Source: Nemopilema nomurai (lineage: Eukaryota; Cnidaria; Scyphozoa; Rhizostomeae; Rhizostomatidae). From it: a stretch of 64,000 nt of DNA. How positions within the stretch are numbered: position 1 is the stretch's first letter; the number at the start of each line of letters is the position of its first letter. The DNA is taken from positions 637,912 through 701,911 of the forward strand of contig ML133451.1 of NCBI GenBank assembly GCA_003864495.1, written 5' to 3'. A program made the translations under genes and the position numbers. Below the pieces are notes generated by a model. The model was not told the DNA's origin, did not search any database, and saw nothing but the letters and a program-made list of their open reading frames with translations. Positions 47,179-59,200 of the stretch are shown here, one piece after another.

Positions 47179-50100
47179 TTATTGGTTGTACCAGTCAAGA
47201 AACAACAGCGAAAATGTACACATCACCAGGAAAAACAGGATCCATACCCTAAAAGTTGCGCTGTTTTTGATTGCCTGTTGAAAAAGAACATCACTTTATC
47301 AAATCATAGAAAGAATCAATTTTTCAACATAACTGGGCCATACTTCCCAAGTTCAATGTGTTAAAAACTATTGCAGGGTTTTGGTATATTCAAGGTTCTT
47401 GCAAGATTGTTTGATAATCAATTTGGAGTTCAGGCATTTAAAGCTTTAGTAAAATTATCAAATTAACTTTTCAAGTCTTTATGTTTTGTTATATTCTTGC
47501 TTGTTCTCAAAATTTTCATGTAGTGCAACAGCCATTACAACAACCACAGCAGCTACACTTCAATGCAATAAAAACAATTTAAATACCTCTCGAATATTCT
47601 CATTGCCTTCTTTTACATTTTCGGTTGTTGATACAGTGGTTTCATGGACTTTGTCAATTTGTGATGCCTAGGCAATTAGTAATGATCATATTAAAATGTA
47701 ATTTCACAACAGCAAGACATATGGCAAATATTATTTTTGCATACTTAGAGCACTTTTTCACTCAGAGTAGGAACTGCAAACATAAATTTTAAGCAAATCA
47801 ACATATTTAGAAATGAAAAATAGAAATATTCATACTTGATCAAGAACTTTCTCTGAAAATATTTCTTGAAGCTGTGATATTTCGATAACTTTTCCTTCAA
47901 TTTGTCTAGAATATGAGTAAAATGACTTGATCTAAAGGTGTATTTGACAATTGTCAGAGTGTTTTGTTTGTTGTACAAATCCATGTTTATGGATACTTCA
48001 TACAGTGCTTCATACATGGCCACCAGATAATGGCAAAAATTAATTGGAAATTAGCCTATGGCACTTTCTACTGAAGAGGCATAAGAAAATGTTTTCAATG
48101 CAACAGCTTAACACGAGCAGAAGGGAGAAATGAAAACCTAAAATCATCATCACTCTGGTGCTCCATCCAATTTTTTGTTCAACTGCACAACTGAAATGGC
48201 AATGTATAGAATTTGAAATTGGTAATTTAAACAAAAGGAAATGTTTGCTGATGCATACTTTACTTCATCTACCAAACCATTCAATTCATTGAGCAGCTTC
48301 ATGTTTTCATCTTCAAACTAGAGTAAGCAATTTAGCAGACAAACAAACATGAATGCAAATATTCAGTTCAATGTTAGCTCCATTTGTTGGAGAAAGAGGT
48401 TAAGTATAACTTTCAGAATGTCTAAAATTGTTCTTATTTCTGTGCGGCCTGCTTGTCAAATTTTTTCCCAATTAAAACCTGTTCATAAACTCATGTCACT
48501 AATTCATTCACATTTCTCACTGTCATATATTCAGGATGTCTGTTTGTGCAAAATTGTTTCTATTTTCAAACTTATAATGCACCTTTTAGCTGTTATGACA
48601 TAGTGTCATTCAGGTCAGTCAGATTAAAAAAGCACCAAGAAGCATACAACCAACCATCACAAGAAAAATCCTTTAACCTGAATTCTATCCTTAATAAATT
48701 ATGACAATAGTAACACATAGCATGAAAGGCAAGGAAAACTGAATAACATTCAAAGCACCATCTGAATTTCTTCTTTTGAAAATGTTTCTTCCACCTCTTG
48801 TCTAGCTTCTTCATGATCTGAAATTATGATCCTAAATGGTTAAACTTCAAATTTATTTCTTGGTTAATTCCCATCATGTTAAATTAAGTTTCAAGTCCTG
48901 CTTTGGGAGAGTTGTAAGCATTTGTTAGTTCATGAGTGTAAAATTATCGACTACCATTGCAGTCTTGGTCGTTTGATGCGTGCGATCGCACACGCATGGC
49001 GCCAATAATGCGAGCGATTTAGCGCACGCATGAGATTTACATTTGACTTGACCGTTGCTTTCGACCTTCATAAAATTGTTTTCTTTAACGAAAAATTGAA
49101 AATTTTGTTTTCATTAGCTGAGCAACATCGGCATATTCTTTTAATAGTGCCTATTGTGTCTTCCTATTGTGATATGATGTGTTGATCGAGTTGCCAAAAT
49201 TGTTTCATTTAAATAGGCTAATCGCTTTGCTATGTTCGTATCCCCCCAGAAACATGGTGGTCGTCAGCTTTTGTTCAAATTTCTGCCTTCCCGTTTAGGT
49301 TAATAAATGGTGAATATAAAAGGTTTTCTTCGAATGGAAATCATTCAAGGCGTTTGTAAAGGCCTATTATCGTGAAAGCACTGTCCGGTCTTTGTGGCCA
49401 AAAATACTTAAATTCAAACGCGAAGAATTCCCCAACTTTGTCTCTGTGCACAGGGCATTTTTTAAGCATTTTTGAGTGGTGGGGCATTTTTCTTAAAGAC
49501 CCACACTTATACACTACCAGAAATGACGTAGGAAATGACACAGAACTCTTCGGATTGGCGCTTGAGATTGTGATATATACTGAACTATTTTAGGGTTGAG
49601 ACTTTTGCCTTCAAGATATGACACAACCGTAAGTCCTCGAATAAGATCCAGGGACTTATTTCGCAAAAATATATTTAGGGTGGGGGCTTATTCGAGGGGG
49701 AAGCTTACTCGAGGGTGGGGACTTATTTGTTGACAGCAAGTACATTGGGCAATGAATCGAGTTACAAGGTGGATAGATGAGAAATATAGTGATATAAAGA
49801 TTGCTATCAACAACGATTGAGCCCCCAAATTTGTTACCAACCTATTGAAACGCCGGCTACTTTTATCTCGAAGGGCCACAAAATGGCCGACATTTGGGCC
49901 AAATGTAGCATTTTTCTCTTTAGTGGTGGGGAAACTCGTAGGGCAATCCCCCCACCACCTTGTATGTTAAAAAATGCCCTGTCTGTGCAAAGATTATTAT
50001 TTCCATAAGTGTCTCGAATTCTACAGTAGAGAGAGCATTTAGTACACTACGCTTAATGCTACGAGATAGGAGGTGTGTTTATTGCAATTGGGATGGAGAT

Positions 50101-53100
50101 GCTATTATGTATTAACATAAACGATAAAAACTGGATTGCCAAAGAAAGAGAAGAAATATAGCCTCATAGCAACTTTCAACTTAATTGAACGCTATATCAG
50201 AAAGTTCGTCAATCCAGCATGGTTTTAAACATAACGGCGCGACCTTGACATTGAACCTTTGCAGTACAAGGTTCTTTATTATTTTATCCATTGAGCCTAT
50301 TTTTTATTTTCTGAAAAATTTGGTCTTCATAGATCGAAGCAGTCTTTTAAAAACCCATGCTTGTTTTTAACATCATTTTTCTACTAAACACTGATGAAAA
50401 ACTCTCTTTGTCAATTAAATTTCATCTCAGGTCAACAGTGTCAAAAAGTCTAGAATTCGGGCAAAAAATCTTTAGTGTCTTTTTCTCAATTTCAAAAAGC
50501 ATCACAGAATCTAAAAGGTGAAGAAAATTTGCCGGAGAAACAACAAATTTTCGCCCTCTGCTATCCGGAACCGAATTTTGTACTGCCACGGTACCGTTTT
50601 TAAAGGGGGGTAGTGTAAAGAGGGTCTGAAATAGCCAGATATGTAAGAGTGTGAATCGCACGCATGAAAGAAATAATGCGTGTGGTTTGCCACACGCATG
50701 GTGATTTCCATGTTGCGAAGACTGCCATTGAACTACCATTTAAAGGTATTTTCTAGCATTTTAGCTTTGGTCCTCTTTCAATACAACTGGACCTTAGTGA
50801 GAGCACCCCCTAAGGATCAAAAGATTCAATAGCTTCCTAGAATTCTGTTTTGTGTTGGAAGCTGTGTGACTCTTGAAAAAGAACAAAAATTAAAGAGACA
50901 AAGCATGAAAAATTAGTTAAATGTATTTGCCTACCAGCTCTCACTTGGGCATCTTTTCCATTTAGTAAATCCTTCCTGTCGAAGATGTTTTCCTTATTGT
51001 GAGCTATATTGAGCCTAGACCTAAGATTTTAAGGCAAAACTGTAGCAAATCACCAGTTCTTTGGTATCAAGAATAAAATACATGTTTAATCATGGAAGAG
51101 TCCTAGAAATTTCAATGAGAAACCTAGGAATGTCAAAGAAAGTAATAATTCCACCTAAATCATAAGGCAACATAATTGGCTTTTAAATTCATGTTCAATT
51201 GCCTTATTTACAATGAAGATTATTTTCAAGTGCAAGGTTTTACTATCAAAGCCTTTCCAAAAGCAAAAAATCAGACTGAATATTTGCACAACTTCTTACA
51301 AGAAGCAAAACAAATATCAGTTAGAAGGAAATCAGATGAAGGTAATAAAAAATCTGTAGAATGCTGATGTACTGATGAGATGCTTTAAAATGAAGGGTTT
51401 ATTTACATTCTTTTGCGATCAACAGCCCTCTTGACTCTAATGGCTCGCTGCTGGGCATATAGTTTGCACACAGCTTGAAAAAAGATCAAAAGTTCCTTAA
51501 GCTCAACAGACATTGTTCTAAAATTGAAAATTTATTATACCCTGAAACACCTCCTAAAAAAACTCTGATAAAGAAAAAATCAAGAAGAATAAGTTCCATA
51601 GACAATGTATCATTTTTCAATTTATCACCCAATAGTACTAAATCATGACAGTTTTTGTTTGATAATTGTGGTACCACCATTCTTTAAAACTTACAACTTA
51701 GAATTTAGATAACTGATAAATATGTTCCTTTCTACTAAAAAACCATTGATGTAAACTAATAATCAAAAGTAGATTGATTAAGCAGATGACATGCACTATA
51801 TTGCAGCTTTCAAATCATATTAATTAATTTATGCAAATGTTAAATATTCAAGAAAAACTATTTGCACAAAACTTCTTGGTTCACTAATATAACAAAAACT
51901 GTTGAAAGGAAAATAAAAAATAAGACACCTTTTAAGTAGTCCTCTAAAAGCTGAAGTACTGCTTTTCTATGATTAGACACTTGGCTATTCATTCCAGCTA
52001 TAAAAGAAGCAAGCTCAAAATAAATGCATTAATAATGAAAAGCCATTTATAAAATTCTATTATCAGTGAAAGCTTCACTCAAAATTAAAAAGCATCAGTT
52101 TTGTACAATGGAAAAATTCAAGTTTGTTTCAAAATTAAACAACTAAGATCCCTACTTTCTTTCTTCAAAGAGCTGATTGATGAAGAACAGGTTTTCATGA
52201 ATATTTGAACATCTTCATCAATTTGATCTTTTTCTGAATCTGTCAAAGACCTTCCAGGGAGGAATCTGTCAAATTCAAGAAAGAATACATCAGATGACAC
52301 TTCCTTCTAAGATTGTCTAAATCACACTGCTAAAGAGAAAAAGATATTATTCCCAACCAAAGATAAATTTTGAAAAAAATAAATGATTGCCATAACACAA
52401 AATAAATCACAGTTAACATTTGATGAAATGTTGTCAATCAAATTGAATTTCCCAAATTCAACTGTCTTGGGAGCATTAAAGAAATGAAGCACAGCAGAAT
52501 TATTAAAAATATTGTATATCAAGCAAAGTATACATCAGGCTAGATAGGCCCTAAGTTCTAAAAAGATGAAAAAGGCTCAAGAAACCTACATGTTTCTACC
52601 ATCTGAAAGGGCGCTAAATTGCAACTGCATTATCAATATCAAAAATTATTTTACTAAGAAGTAAAGCATTCCTTGTTTTCTACATAAAATAATGGAGAGC
52701 TCCTTGCTATTAATAAATTTTAGCATGAAATATCAGTGAGATCAGTGTCAATGAAAAATTAGCTCCCTTGGTCAAAAGCAGTTTTAACTGCACATTTTGA
52801 TGATGAGTATATATAGAGATTTTACCATCTTGTAGAAGTAATCCAACTTTAACCAAACAAATGTTATACACTTCATGCTAATGCTCAGGAGCCATTTACT
52901 TGCTGCATATGGAACTATGCCAAATTACTGTTTTAAAGCATGGAAGTAAAAGAATTTGAAATCAAGTGCTTGATCATGCTGTTTCAACATTATCAGCTAT
53001 AGAGAGCAAGATCTAACATAGTGTCCCCAAATTTTGCTTTGATGTATAATTACCTCTGCAAAAAATTTTGTCATTGAAACAGTGGCACTATATCTGTTGG

Positions 53101-53716
53101 CTAAAGTGAAATTTTACCCTGGCATTGAGAAATCAAGCTTGTCCTTCAACTTTTTGTACACAAAATAAGCAGTCTACCTTTGCCTGTACAAGAGAGGACA
53201 ATAAATTACCTTGCAACACCAATATAATCACTCCTGCTTGCAGATAAGACTTCTTTTAACTTAGTGATATTTTTTACCTAGAAAAATAGTCAGCAAGATG
53301 ATAACATGACAGCAGGCTTGAAAGCAGACAAATTTTTTAAAATTTCTGAATTATTTACATTGAAAATAAAATATAATTACAAAGGTCTTGACTTACGATC
53401 CAACGATCCAACTCTATCTATTCAAATTTTGTAATAGTTCAATCCAGTCGTCTGGATATCTCTTGAAAAATGAGCTAGTCTTTTCTGCTCTTAAAGTTTC
53501 AAAAGAATTGTAAACTGGTAGATTAAATCAATGTGGTTTGCGAAAATAACGAAAAAAGCAGGTTTTTACTATCTCTTTGGAGCGGTGTTTGAAAATAGAT
53601 TCTTGTTGGTGTTGCTCAAGGTCAGCTACGTTGTTTCTGCTGAGGTCCTCACTTAAGATTCTTTTTCTCATTCGAACTGTCTTCAATGTAGCTTTAAAGG
53701 TCTTTGAAATATCCAT
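47179..53716 (-). CDS. STX18: Syntaxin-18 (ER Qa-SNARE)
   Basis: Eleven exons on the minus strand: 53716-53570, 53277-53210, 52265-52156, 51997-51929, 51473-51407, 51014-50935, 48817-48759, 48317-48259, 47905-47836, 47667-47587 and 47274-47179. They total 906 bases, 301 aa. Syntaxin-18 is the Qa-SNARE of the endoplasmic reticulum that works with the Sec22/USE1/BNIP1 and NRZ tethering proteins in Golgi-to-ER fusion. The N-terminal domain starts [15 protein letters not shown] and includes [20 protein letters not shown]; the conserved [19 protein letters not shown] follows. The SNARE helix runs about 201-269 ([31 protein letters not shown], with Q243 as possible zero layer). The tail anchor is [18 protein letters not shown] at about 278-295, then LDWYNQ. 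Family length is about 335; the difference lies in the variable linker (exon 6). Confidence 0.95.
49446..49990. repeat. Nested inverted repeat inside the CAGTCTT element
   Basis: CTGTGCACAGGGCATTTTTT (49444-49463) with a following GTGGTGGGG is answered in reverse by CCCCACCACC...AAAAAATGCCCTGTCTGTGC (49948-49988). This suggests a second, smaller foldback element of about 0.55 kb that inserted into, or is part of, the larger one. Confidence 0.55.
49626..49730. repeat. Related fragment of the GGGGGCTTATTCGAG repeat family
   Basis: ACCGTAAGTCCTCGAATAAG followed by GGGGGCTTATTCGAGGGGG resembles the terminal repeat and core of the element at 53846-54327. It is therefore a truncated relative, here lying within the nested inverted repeat. 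Confidence 0.5.
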
Positions 53717-53845
53717 TTTGCAGACTAAAACTTTGATCACCCATTGCCAGCTTGGCACCAAATTATGCTACGCTGTTGCTGTTGCACTATTTTCGCGGAG
53801 CCTCGTTTTCGTTTGATAATCGTTTGAACCGTTCTGCCATCACTA

Positions 53846-54327
53846 CCGTAAATCCTCGAATTAGCCCCCTGGGGGCTTATTTATTTTTGATATTTTTGGA
53901 TGGGGGCTTATTCGATGGGGGGGCTCATTTGAGGGGGGGATTCGAGGGGGGCTTATTCGAGGGGGCTCATTCGAGGGGGGGATTCGAGGGGGCTTATTCG
54001 AGGGGGGATTCGAGGGGGGCTTATTCGAGGGGGAGGCTTATAAAATTTCCTGAAACATATCACATAAAAAGATAATTTTTTTAAATTTCTTTCTTTTCAT
54101 AATATAAAAAATAGCCTAAGTATAAAGTAACATTTGATTAAATTATTAACAAAAGTATAATTGTTTGTGGTAATTCACTAAAAGGCCAGAGGCAACCGCA
54201 GGAGTCAAAAATAAAAAAATCGAGGGTGGCTTATTCGAGGGGGGGCTTATTGAATATTTGTAATTCTAGGGTGGGGGCTTATTCGAAGGGGGGCTTTTTC
54301 GAGGGGGGGCAATTCAAGGATTTACGG
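53846..54327. mobile_element. TA-flanked G-rich MITE upstream of STX18
   Basis: Left end CCGTAAATCCTCGAATTAG and right end AATTCAAGGATTTACGG are inverted repeats. TA lies on both sides (53844-53845, 54328-54329), the duplication expected of Tc1/mariner-type or similar MITEs. 482 bp with no coding capacity. It starts 129 bp upstream of the STX18 ATG, so it may overlap the promoter. Confidence 0.75.
53930..54035. repeat. Minisatellite GAGGGGGG-CTTATTC inside the MITE
   Basis: About six imperfect units of ATTCGAGGGGGG with or without CTT in tandem, all G on the + strand. The runs of G could form quadruplexes. Unit number probably varies between alleles. Confidence 0.75.
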
Positions 54328-54329
54328 TA

Positions 54330-56243
54330 ATATGTTTCAACTATTTTTATTTCATCAAGTAATCCTAAGAATTATTGAACTGCAGTCAATTTTCACTTAA
54401 ATTTATCATGATTCACTTACCACGATTATTTCAAAACATAAAACACGAAAAATTATGAACTTCAATAGCGTTGCACGAAGATACACATGCTGCCCTCTTT
54501 GGAAACGAACAGACCAGAAGCAGCGATTCTAGCCAGAGAAAACTGAGAGGGAGGGGGGCATCACAGGTAGTCCTGGGATAGTAGTGTACGAACACAACTT
54601 ATTTATTAAATAAAGCCTTGCCTTAAGGTGGCTCTTCTTGCTTCAACAAATTTAAAGTTAGGAATTAATGCATCCGGTGGTATAGAGAAAATGCCCGGGC
54701 AATTCATATCAAAAGATACGTGTTAAGCAAATGGGCAGAATCACTATCCAAAAAAGCTTTAGATATGGTACCCAAATATGGTGAAGCGTTTTGATGTTTA
54801 CATTATTTGTGGCGCCAGCAACAAATTTGATTCTTTAATTCTGTAAATCCGAAAGCTTTCCAAAGAAGATGAGCTGGTTTTCATTTCAATATTTCTTTTG
54901 TCATCACACTCATGCCCCTGCTTTTATCCAGTGCGACGTCACACTCTGAAATGTCACTGTTGTTGCGAAAGAAAAGTAACATATTTATGATAGCAAACTG
55001 AATCTCTTAATCACAAGGTCTGCTTGCAAATAAAAAGAAGTACAGAGGGGCCTATGGAAAATAGTGTCATAGCAAATAAACCAAAAAAGTTACGCAATTG
55101 CCAACTCCTAATCGATTCATTAACCCATTTCGCCACATGGTTGCGTAATCGTAATATGCTTAGACAAGCTAATTCTCTGGTGGATTCCATTCTTCCGCTT
55201 CATTTAAACATAGTCGTAAAATTGCATTTAGCAAATTGCCTTTAGCTGGAATACAAAAGCCAAGGCGAGCACGCTACAAGAAATGAGTGTCACATTACGC
55301 TGACAAAGGATTTGCCTATTTGCAAAATTGATGTTATTGTTTAGATTATGGGTCTGTCAATAGAACTTGGCGAAGTGTGCTTCTATGGTTGTAATGAAAT
55401 ATCAATAAAATGAAATATCGTAGTTATGAAAAATCAGTAAAGTGAAATATCGTGGTAATTATTTATCAGTAGCCGAAACTGCCGGGAAAGACTAAGGGAA
55501 CAATTTTCCCCAATATTATATGAATATTCCTCTTTGTTCTTTCATGTTTGATGCTGTTGGTGTGGGTCAGAAAATGAGACTTATAGAGTAATAACTTCAT
55601 TTTGCTTCCAACGAGTCATATCAACAAAATTGAAAATCAAAATTAATTACTACTCTCGCCCTTCCGCCATAAAATGAAATCCTACCTGCGCTACATTAAC
55701 TATCGCCGAGAAAAAGACCATGAAAGGGTGACAGTTGCCAGAATGGAAAGTTGGATAATACCCTTGCTAGATTTGAAAAATCTAGTCAGTATTGGTTAAG
55801 GAAAAGCTTTTTTCACGGAATCTATTGAGTGAGGAAAAGTTGTTGACGGAATGCATTGGGTAGGAAAGAGTTGTTTCGCTGTGTCCACAATGTAGGGGGG
55901 AGGCACATAAATCCTCTACCGGGCCAAAGAGTTTGGCGTACTCCATTCTTTCACCTGGATGTTACAGGCACAGTCAGTTCGCCGAAAATCTCAATGTGAT
56001 TCCATTTCATGTGGACACCCTTGTAAAATGTTGAGTAGTGAGATCTCGTCTAGGAGTGGTGCAGCTACCAGTCAAATGAATGGTAAAAGAACCTCTGCTT
56101 TGTCGTCATGACATCTCATCCGCTGCAGCACCCACGTTCTTATGAGTCATAGCCGCTGCGGACAGTCTAAGCATCTGCGAAGGAACGATTCCGATTGTGA
56201 GCCGTAATTTTCATTAGCAGATTATTAATGGTGGACGCAAAGA
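54330..56243. other. Intergenic region between STX18 and the Ig gene
   Basis: Divergent intergenic space holding the presumed promoter of the Ig gene. The only ORF of note (55024-55245, + strand, 73 codons) has no family match I recognise and poor coding character. No TATA box stands out near 56200. Confidence 0.5.
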
Positions 56244-59200
56244 ATGCTTCTCGCAGTTTTGATCGCCGCCTTTTTCCAGGCTTTGGGTGAGTTGGTATTT
56301 GTTCGAAGTAGGGTATGATGCTGTTTATACGGAAATTAAACCTTAGAAGAAGCCAATAAAAGTGGCTAAGTCTTTAGCTAGATCGTCTTTCAAAAACATT
56401 GAAACCAGAGCTTTCAACAACAAGGAAGTGATGGTAGCGCCCTGTTCCTCGCGACCCTACTGCCTTGTTTCTTGCCTCCAGACTTGTTGATGGTTGTTTT
56501 TATTCTAGGGTATCTAGAAATGTTTCATTCTTTCGCCAAATCTTTCTTAACATACCAATTAGACCGCACGTTAATGTGTAAGTATTGGAAAGTTTATTAT
56601 GAAAAGGCCCTTTATCAAGGAGACCCAAGAGATAAAAAGTATCACCCTTTCACGATGCCACAGGCAAATTTAACTAAAAAAGTTTAAAAGACTGATGCGC
56701 ATGGAGTACTCTTGAGCCTTTCTCGTTGGAACAAAGAGCATGATAGAGTAGAAGGCCAACATATTCAGGTCGCCAAAATGTAATGTTATGTGACTAATTT
56801 GTAACCAAGCAGCCTTTCGAGATCGAATCATTTTTTCAAAAGAAGACTTAATGTTTGCAAGGCAGAGAATTCAATGGATTACAATTAACAGTCTTTAGTT
56901 TGTTATTTTTAGAGTCACTGGCTCTCTAACTAGGCAGGTGACATGTTCCTATGAAACGTGCTGCAATAAAATACCATTGCCTATAATACGGTATATGGAA
57001 ATCTATTGTTAATATAATTTTCACTGTTGTTACCAGAGAAGTAAAAGTACACCAACACAGTTATTTTCAATGACTAACAAGATTTAACTTTCTAGCTAGG
57101 TAGTTTTCATTGTCATTTCTTTCAACTTGCAGCACCTGCATGCTTATCCTTCCATATTTATATAGTCTAATAAATCTATTAGCACCAAGTATTTCCAATA
57201 TTAAGAGAGCAACTTTGAAGGTCAAATAAGCATCATAAATTGGATGATATGACCAAACCTCATTCCTAATAACCACTTGAGTTACTTAAAAGCTAGTAGT
57301 AGCCTAATGACCTATCTCCTAGACTAGGGTAAAAAGCCACCTTGACTCCTCACAAGTGAAGTTAACTGCTGCTCAAAACAAAAGGGTGAAGCAATCACTA
57401 ATATGAACTAGCATCAAGTCGCTCTTACATAGAATATTAAATATCATATATGAAGTATATAACTTATCAAGAATTTATAACTGAAATTGGTTCTATTGCT
57501 TGCCCTTAAGAGTTGATCTGTTGACCGCTCCCTCCACACTATTGGGAAATGATGCAAAGGAGTGGTAGACTTGTAGAAAGGAACATTTTCCAATAAATTG
57601 CCAGCAATTTATTTTTAAATTTATTCTTTTGCAATTATTAAGCTTGATGTAAGTCACTTTAACTTTCTAAGAAAGCAAGCAAACTCATTAAAAAGGGTCT
57701 CTCATAAATTATATTTTGTCAGTGTATACATAATCTTCCTGTTGATAAATTTACTAGAGGTGTAAAGGTTAATCTGTACCAGCCCTAAAATTTTGGGTCC
57801 ATGCCAAGTATTGAAACAAGTCTAAATGACACTATTGTGAACAAGGCCTGGAATTTACATGTTTGAATGCATGATGTGGTCCAGAGCTTGTGCCTGTGGT
57901 TAGTAAATTCACTATTTAGATATCAAAGAAAAATTGAAGCTAGCTAGCTGAAAATAGTTGGATTGGCAATATTTCAAGAATCAATGCTAGAGCTTATGTG
58001 AAATGGATGCTCCATAGATTGGACAGCTATACTGAAGCTACTGTGTTTGAAGGAATATCGTAGGATCGGCTGTTTCAAGAGTTTCTTAACCAACTGTTTG
58101 ATTCTGTAGAGAATCATACATTAAAGGGCAAATTTAATTTAATTGCTGGGGTAGAAAACAAGAGGTGGAGTAAATTTGAACAAGGACATATTTAATTATT
58201 TGGGTTCTTCATTTGGCTAAAGGATCTAAAGAAAAGTTATTGAAGATTTAATTTGAATATCAAGCAAATATGTTATTCAAAGAATTTTCTCTAGAGCCAG
58301 TGGGTCATTTGATTATTTTTGTTGCATTTTTGTGATTCCTTAGCCACACAAATGCATCATTGTTTTCTTGATAGAAAATTTCATAACATAGTCAGGACAA
58401 GCAAGACTATATCATTAAGTACTATTAAGGATCACAGTTTTAATGCTATGCTTCATTTACAGGTGTCTATGCTTTACAACCTGCTATAATCTCACAAGCA
58501 CCCCAGAATGTGACAATTGCATACAATTCTTCTGAGTCTACATTACAAAATGCAGTTTTCAGTTGTGTCTTCAATGGTGATCCATTGCCTGATGTATACT
58601 GGTATAACTCAACAGACATACTGAACAATAGCAGTAAATTTATCATATCTGGAGCTGGAAATACTACAGTTCTAACTGTTGTTGGCGCCTATATCAATGA
58701 TGTTGGTGATTATTCCTGCAATGCAACTAACAATCAGAGTTCAGTTTCAAGAACTGCAAATTTAGCTGTGCAAGGTTTGTTCTCCATAGTACTTTTCTTT
58801 ACAATAGCAAGAATGTAAAGATGGCTTCTAAAATTGTTTCTTTTAACCATACCAATCCTTATTAAGCAACTTTCTAGCCATGCATTTGAAATACCAGCAA
58901 AGTCAGCTGAGTTTATTCAGAAAAATGAGAATAATTTTGGAAAGCAGATGTAGTGGCTCCCACTTTGACAAACCTCTTGGAAGGTGGTATTGGATCTTTC
59001 TTTGGATATGCACTTTGAATTGGAATGGCAACTATATACTATATTAATCCTTCTAGCCCATAATTATCTATTCTTTCAATGTATGATGCATTCAACTATT
59101 ACACACCAGTCTTAGTACACACAAAAGTCACAATGTGTCTTTCTCCTTCTTAGTGTATACACGAATCACTACACATCCCCAGTCTACTACTGTAAATGAA

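Larger units (their letters stand above)
48960..50724. mobile_element. 1.77 kb DNA transposon-like element in STX18 intron 6
   Basis: It begins CAGTCTT (48960) and ends AAGACTG (50724), with the same 6 bases, CCATTG, directly on both sides (48954-48959 and 50725-50730) as a target duplication. Each end has an inner hairpin built from the same word: ATGCGTGCGATCGCACACGCAT (48976-48997, near palindrome) and a perfect 10-base stem ATGCGTGTGG/CCACACGCAT (50676-50699). No transposase frame, so non-autonomous. CAG ends recall hAT, but hAT makes 8-base duplications; the superfamily is left open. Confidence 0.7.

Noticed and set aside
55024..55245. 73-codon + ORF upstream of the Ig gene
   Set aside because: No family resemblance, no splice or promoter support.
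56472..56687. 71-codon ORF in Ig intron 1
   Set aside because: Sits in an intron, no recognisable domain.
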